Of a DNA stretch of 64,000 nt, positions 61,901 to 64,000 are shown piece after piece (position 1 is the stretch's first letter; the number at the start of each line of letters is the position of its first letter). A model generated the notes under the pieces. The model did no database searches, was not told the origin of the DNA, and saw nothing but the letters and a program-made list of their open reading frames with translations. The stretch comes from Streptomyces sp. DSM 110735 (GTDB lineage: Bacteria > Actinomycetota > Actinomycetes > Streptomycetales > Streptomycetaceae). The position numbers were made by a program, and so were the translations under genes. The DNA is taken from assembly GCF_016482685.1 (NCBI RefSeq), contig NZ_JACYHF010000015.1, forward strand, positions 92,128-156,127. Direction: 5' to 3'.

Positions 61901-62617
61901 CAGCAGGTCCGCCGGGGAGCGTGGCGCCCGGGGGGTCGCGGTGCGGTCCGTGACGTGCTGCAGATCGGCCGGTTCCAGCAGGAGCGGCCGTCCCGTGTGC
62001 TCCTCGACCAGCTCCCGCACCCGTGGATCGGAGGCCAGGACATACGCCGGTACGGCTTCCAGACGGGTGTGGCCCAGACCGGGCGGATCACCGGTCACCA
62101 GTCCGGTCAGCAGCGGTGCCGTGCCGGAGCTGCCGCACCACAGGGCGGCGCCCGACATCCCGGACCACGGTGAGGCGCCGTCGTACGTCTGGGCGCCCGC
62201 GTCGCCCACCAGCACATAGCGGTCCCGGTCCCGGCCGGTCTCGGGCAGGACGCGCCCGTCGCGGTGCACCCGCGAGACCGCGTCCCCGCCCGCCTGTCCG
62301 ACGACCGGATAGCCGATCGCCTGGGCGGGGCAGGGGCGCATGGTCACCAGACGTCCCCAGCGGACCGGCGGTACGGGTCCGGCGACCAGGTCCTCGGTGG
62401 CCAGCAGCAGCGCCGCGTCCCACCCCTGGGGTCCCTCCTCCAGCCGGTCCCACACCACCCGGCAGGGCACGCGACCGGTCCCGCCCTCCACCTGGACCGT
62501 GACCCGCTCGCGCTCCCCGAGGACGTGTGCCGCGGTCAGCACCAGCCGGGCGCCCAGCACGTATCCGGACCCCCGTGCGCCGCCGGAACGCACCACCGCC
62601 ACCCGTGAGGTGTGCAC
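58916..62617 (-). CDS. trypsin-like protease/STAND NTPase/TPR-repeat conflict-system protein
   Basis: A 1233-residue protein in three parts. Residues 1-200: trypsin-like peptidase with H31 (TAAHVLG), D67 (GWDAALLL) and S155 (GMSGAALW), an apparently complete triad. Residues about 240-690: STAND-like NTPase with P-loop GAGGTGKT (288-295) and Walker B LLVVVDYAET (D338). Residues 704-1209: eleven consecutive 46-residue TPR-like repeats with LPxLAxSLNNxS and GRxEEAL cores, then a short tail. It lacks a signal peptide, so it is cytoplasmic. This architecture is found in predicted NTP-dependent conflict systems, where repeats sense and the protease acts. It forms an operon with the Trypco2 gene 24 bases upstream. 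Confidence 0.9.
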   Translation of the reverse strand: MHTSRVAVVRSGGARGSGYVLGARLVLTAAHVLGERERVTVQVEGGTGRVPCRVVWDRLEEGPQGWDAALLLATEDLVAGPVPPVRWGRLVTMRPCPAQAIGYPVVGQAGGDAVSRVHRDGRVLPETGRDRDRYVLVGDAGAQTYDGASPWSGMSGAALWCGSSGTAPLLTGLVTGDPPGLGHTRLEAVPAYVLASDPRVRELVEEHTGRPLLLEPADLQHVTDRTATPRAPRSPADLLRPEQAVVSFMGREELLGDLTDWCLAQPTAPSADPWSWETTPVRVRLLTGAGGTGKTRLAAELALRMTARGWTAIRLTPDATVRLDALSQVRRPLLVVVDYAETRTRQLHALLEAVDHGRTTRPVRVVALARAAGEWWTRATEHPHGHALATAVVTPVPALHRTRQDRAAAYACAVADFAARLRRLSPATEWTATTAPPLTAAEFDNPLSLQMAALLSLLDPDTPRSRENARTVPLEGRLLGHEHKYWDDTADSPERALTGERTGPETRALAVALSCLAPAADRDEARTLLSQLPGLADESAAAVRGALATWLADLYPTPTDSVWGSLQPDRLAEYHVGAELSCEPALFTRVLTTLTVRQAAQALTVLARTAQHPRHHEAVNTVLCGALAAAPEKLAPVAMLTAQRSARPGPLITALTRLVRTTRNVRLLHELSDRLPLTSLALDAWAAELSTVLTGHHDSEDPDLPLLAGMLNNHSVRLAGLGRREEALAASTRAVQMQEALDEEWPGVFLPALATSLTNRSNHLAELGRWEEALAVSTRALEIRESLTAEQPDASLSELAGCLNNHARHLAQLGRRKEALKAGARACKAYEELAGQRPEIFLPFLAASLNSLSTHLAGLERREEALTISGRALGIAEALARMRPDAHLPRLATSLHNRAGHLSELGRLDEALTAITRAVDLRESLAAQQPETYLSDLADSLSNQSNHLADLGRLDEALTASTRAVEIHEKLAARQPDAFLAHLTVSLNNQSNHLDRLRRPAEALSCSARAVEILEELDARHPDAFLPDLATSLANLAIRLSAVERPQEAVIAGNRAIGIREKLAAEQPDVFLPALATSLNNQANDLARVGRDAEALDSITRAAEILEELAAEQPDTFLPDLARTLNNQASHLIILGLREEALPACARAAEIREKLAARQPDAYLPDLAMSLNNLSIHLAHAGRLPEALSAIGRVVRIYENLAARHPDAFAPNLAKAHALRDLLTSSPPDAAAP
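58991..60508 (-). repeat. 138-bp coding repeats (eleven TPR units)
   Basis: Eleven in-frame units of exactly 46 codons inside the protease-STAND gene. Constant period with diverged sequence shows old duplications kept in frame; units 6-7 and 9-10 are the most alike. No indel changes unit length. Confidence 0.85.
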
Positions 62618-62641
62618 GCCGATCCTCCCCTGGCGGTGCCG

Positions 62642-62980
62642 TCAGCCCCCGAACCGGGAACCCAGCGTCTCGCCCGTCGTGTCCGGCTCGTCGGTGTTCA
62701 CGTGGTACGCGGTGTACGTCCCGTCCGCCCCGGTCTCCTTCGGCGTGAGCACCAGCTTCACCCGGTGCACGGAAGCGCGGGAGACGGACCCCTCCGCCCC
62801 CGCCGAGACCACCCACGCCTTCACACCGGTCCTGCCCCGACCCTCCCGGCGCATCTCCACCGAGAACTCCAGCTCGACCGGACCCACCTCGAAGCGCGGA
62901 CCGGCACCGCCGCCTGCCGCCGCCGCGAACTCCGCCCGCAGGAAGTCGACCGCCTCCGCGATCCCGATCCGCTCGTCCAC
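62642..62980 (-). CDS. Trypco2-type trypsin-co-occurring protein
   Basis: A 112-residue single-domain protein. It starts with a helix (IGIAEAVDFLRAEFAAAA), then strands FEVGPVELEFSVEM and KAWVVSAGAEGSVSRASVHRVKLVLTP. This pattern is that of the trypsin-co-occurring domain 2 (Trypco2), known from genes beside trypsin-like conflict proteins. It may be a cofactor, substrate or sensor for the protease. GTG 62980 follows GGGGAGGG. It is transcribed first, with the 1233-residue gene following after 24 bases. Confidence 0.87.
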   Translation of the reverse strand: MDERIGIAEAVDFLRAEFAAAAGGGAGPRFEVGPVELEFSVEMRREGRGRTGVKAWVVSAGAEGSVSRASVHRVKLVLTPKETGADGTYTAYHVNTDEPDTTGETLGSRFGG

Positions 62981-63071
62981 CCCGCGCCCTCCCCTTCGGC
63001 ACCCTTGTGTACCGGAGCAGACGTACGCCCCACCCGAATAGTTCCTCTCGCGCACCCGGCACAATGGCCCG

Positions 63072-63707
63072 ATGACTGCGCGCCCCCTTCCCGTTCTCAC
63101 CGTCGGCTTCGACCTCGACATGACGCTCATCGACTCGCGGCCGGGGATCCGGGCGTGCTACCTCGCGCTGTCGGAGCGGACGGGCGTGTACGTCGACGCC
63201 GACCTCGCGGTGACGCGGCTGGGGCCGCCGCTGGCGGAGGAGCTGGTGAACTGGTTCCCCGCCGAGCAGGTACCGGCGGTGGCGGACCTGTACCGCGAGA
63301 TGTACCCGGAGCACGCCGTCGCCGCGACCCCCGCCATGGCCGGAGCACGGGAGGCGATCGAGGCGGTGCGGGCTGCCGGAGGCCGCACGATGGTGGTCAC
63401 CGCCAAGTACGAGCCCAACGCCAAGCTCCACCTCGCCCACCTCGGCATCGAACCGGACGTGGTCGTGGGCGACCTCTGGGCCGAACAGAAGGCGGAGGCG
63501 CTCCGCGAGTACGGCGCCCAGGTGTACGTCGGCGACCACACCGGCGACGTCCGCGGCGCCCACGCCGCCAACGCCCTCTCCGTCGCCCTGACCACCGGCC
63601 CCTGCGACCACACCGAACTCACCGCAGCGGGCGCGGACGTCGTCCTCCCGGACCTCCACGCGTTCCCCGCGTGGCTGGAGTCCTACGCGGGGACGCGGCG
63701 CGGCTGA
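63072..63707 (+). CDS. HAD-family phosphatase
   Basis: A 211-residue HAD hydrolase of the phosphoglycolate phosphatase-like group. Motif I is FDLDMTLIDS with nucleophile D14 and acid D16, motif II is MVVTAKYEP, the lysine lies in AEQKAEAL, and motif IV is YVGDHTGDVRGA. A helical cap is inserted after motif I (about 20-80). Substrate unknown. It is divergent from the Trypco2 operon, with 91 bases between starts. Confidence 0.9.
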   Translation: MTARPLPVLTVGFDLDMTLIDSRPGIRACYLALSERTGVYVDADLAVTRLGPPLAEELVNWFPAEQVPAVADLYREMYPEHAVAATPAMAGAREAIEAVRAAGGRTMVVTAKYEPNAKLHLAHLGIEPDVVVGDLWAEQKAEALREYGAQVYVGDHTGDVRGAHAANALSVALTTGPCDHTELTAAGADVVLPDLHAFPAWLESYAGTRRG

Positions 63708-63721
63708 GCCCTTTGGGGTGC

Positions 63722-64000
63722 GGACTGCCTCACGGCTGAGCCCCGGAACAGGGAACCCGTACTGATCCGGCGGCACACCGGGCACGCCCTCGGCGGTCTG
63801 GGTGACGTCGCGGTGAACGCCGGTCGGCGCTGTGCCTGGGTTGACTCCCATCGCCGAGTTCCCCGGGTCGCGGGACTGCCTCACGGCTGAGCCCCGGGAC
63901 AGGGCACTCCGTGCTGATCGGGCTGCACCCCTGGCACGCTCCCGGCGGTCTGGGTGACCTTGCGGTGGTCGCCGGGCCCGCGCTGTGTCCAGGCCGAGTC
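63722..64000. repeat. 151-bp direct repeat at the window edge
   Basis: The sequence starting GGACTGCCTCACGGCTGAGC at 63722 recurs at 63873, giving a period of 151 bases. The second copy is cut by the window end, so more copies may follow. The units diverge by a modest number of substitutions. No open reading frame in either strand looks genuine. Confidence 0.85.

Noticed and set aside
60329..62173. 614-codon plus-strand frame opposite the protease-STAND gene
   Set aside because: Compositional shadow; the minus-strand protein has catalytic motifs and repeats.

Overview
The window is high-GC Streptomyces-type chromosome. The grounds are third-position G/C bias in every gene, frequent GTG/TTG starts, and genus hallmarks: a whiE-type spore pigment operon, a CdgB-like diguanylate cyclase, an XRE/DUF397 module, DUF1707 and DUF3263 proteins, and DasR-like and CIRCE-like operators. 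I found no rRNA, tRNA, CRISPR array, insertion sequence or phage gene. Most of it reads as conserved chromosome with a few accessory patches.

Layout. 1-5470: seven-gene type II polyketide operon (SchA/CurD protein, cupin, KS-alpha, chain length factor, ACP, aromatase/cyclase, TcmI-like cyclase) closed by an 18-bp terminator, then an opposing O-methyltransferase. 6600-16500: mixed genes (beta-helix exoprotein, kinase, rhomboid-like protein, acetyltransferase, oxidoreductase plus MFS exporter, pentapeptide protein, TerD, ArfB, flavin reductase). 16700-18550: cdgB behind Crp-like and BldD-like sites. 19600-24230: aminosugar block (nagK-nagA-pfkB facing an orphan sugar-binding lipoprotein across two dre-like sites). 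24700-28200: otsB, otsA and gpgS (compatible solutes). 28370-30170: SAM-I riboswitch, thrC, CysO-like sulfur carrier, terminator. 30500-32770: cold-shock protein and groL behind two CIRCE-like operators. 32700-35610: XRE/DUF397 module. 35640-39970: DUF1707 protein, old yellow enzyme, glyoxalase-fold protein, and two 15-bp minisatellites.

40220-43600 is a putative N-acetylmuramic acid module (RpiR regulator, MurQ etherase, PTS EIIBC), a second aminosugar/wall-recycling unit. 43670-50900 holds small conserved proteins, a 23-bp tandem array, a TetR/hydrolase divergon with two 19-bp operators, an isomerase-acetyltransferase fusion, an HD protein and CutC. 50916-57800 holds a HelD-type RNA polymerase remodeller, an XPB-type helicase and a large helicase-associated protein.

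The most unusual system is 58916-62980: a two-gene unit of a Trypco2-type small protein and a 1233-residue protein that joins a trypsin-like protease with an intact apparent catalytic triad, a STAND-like P-loop NTPase and eleven 46-residue TPR-like repeats. This architecture matches predicted NTP-dependent conflict/immunity systems. The window ends in a 151-bp direct repeat that runs past the edge.
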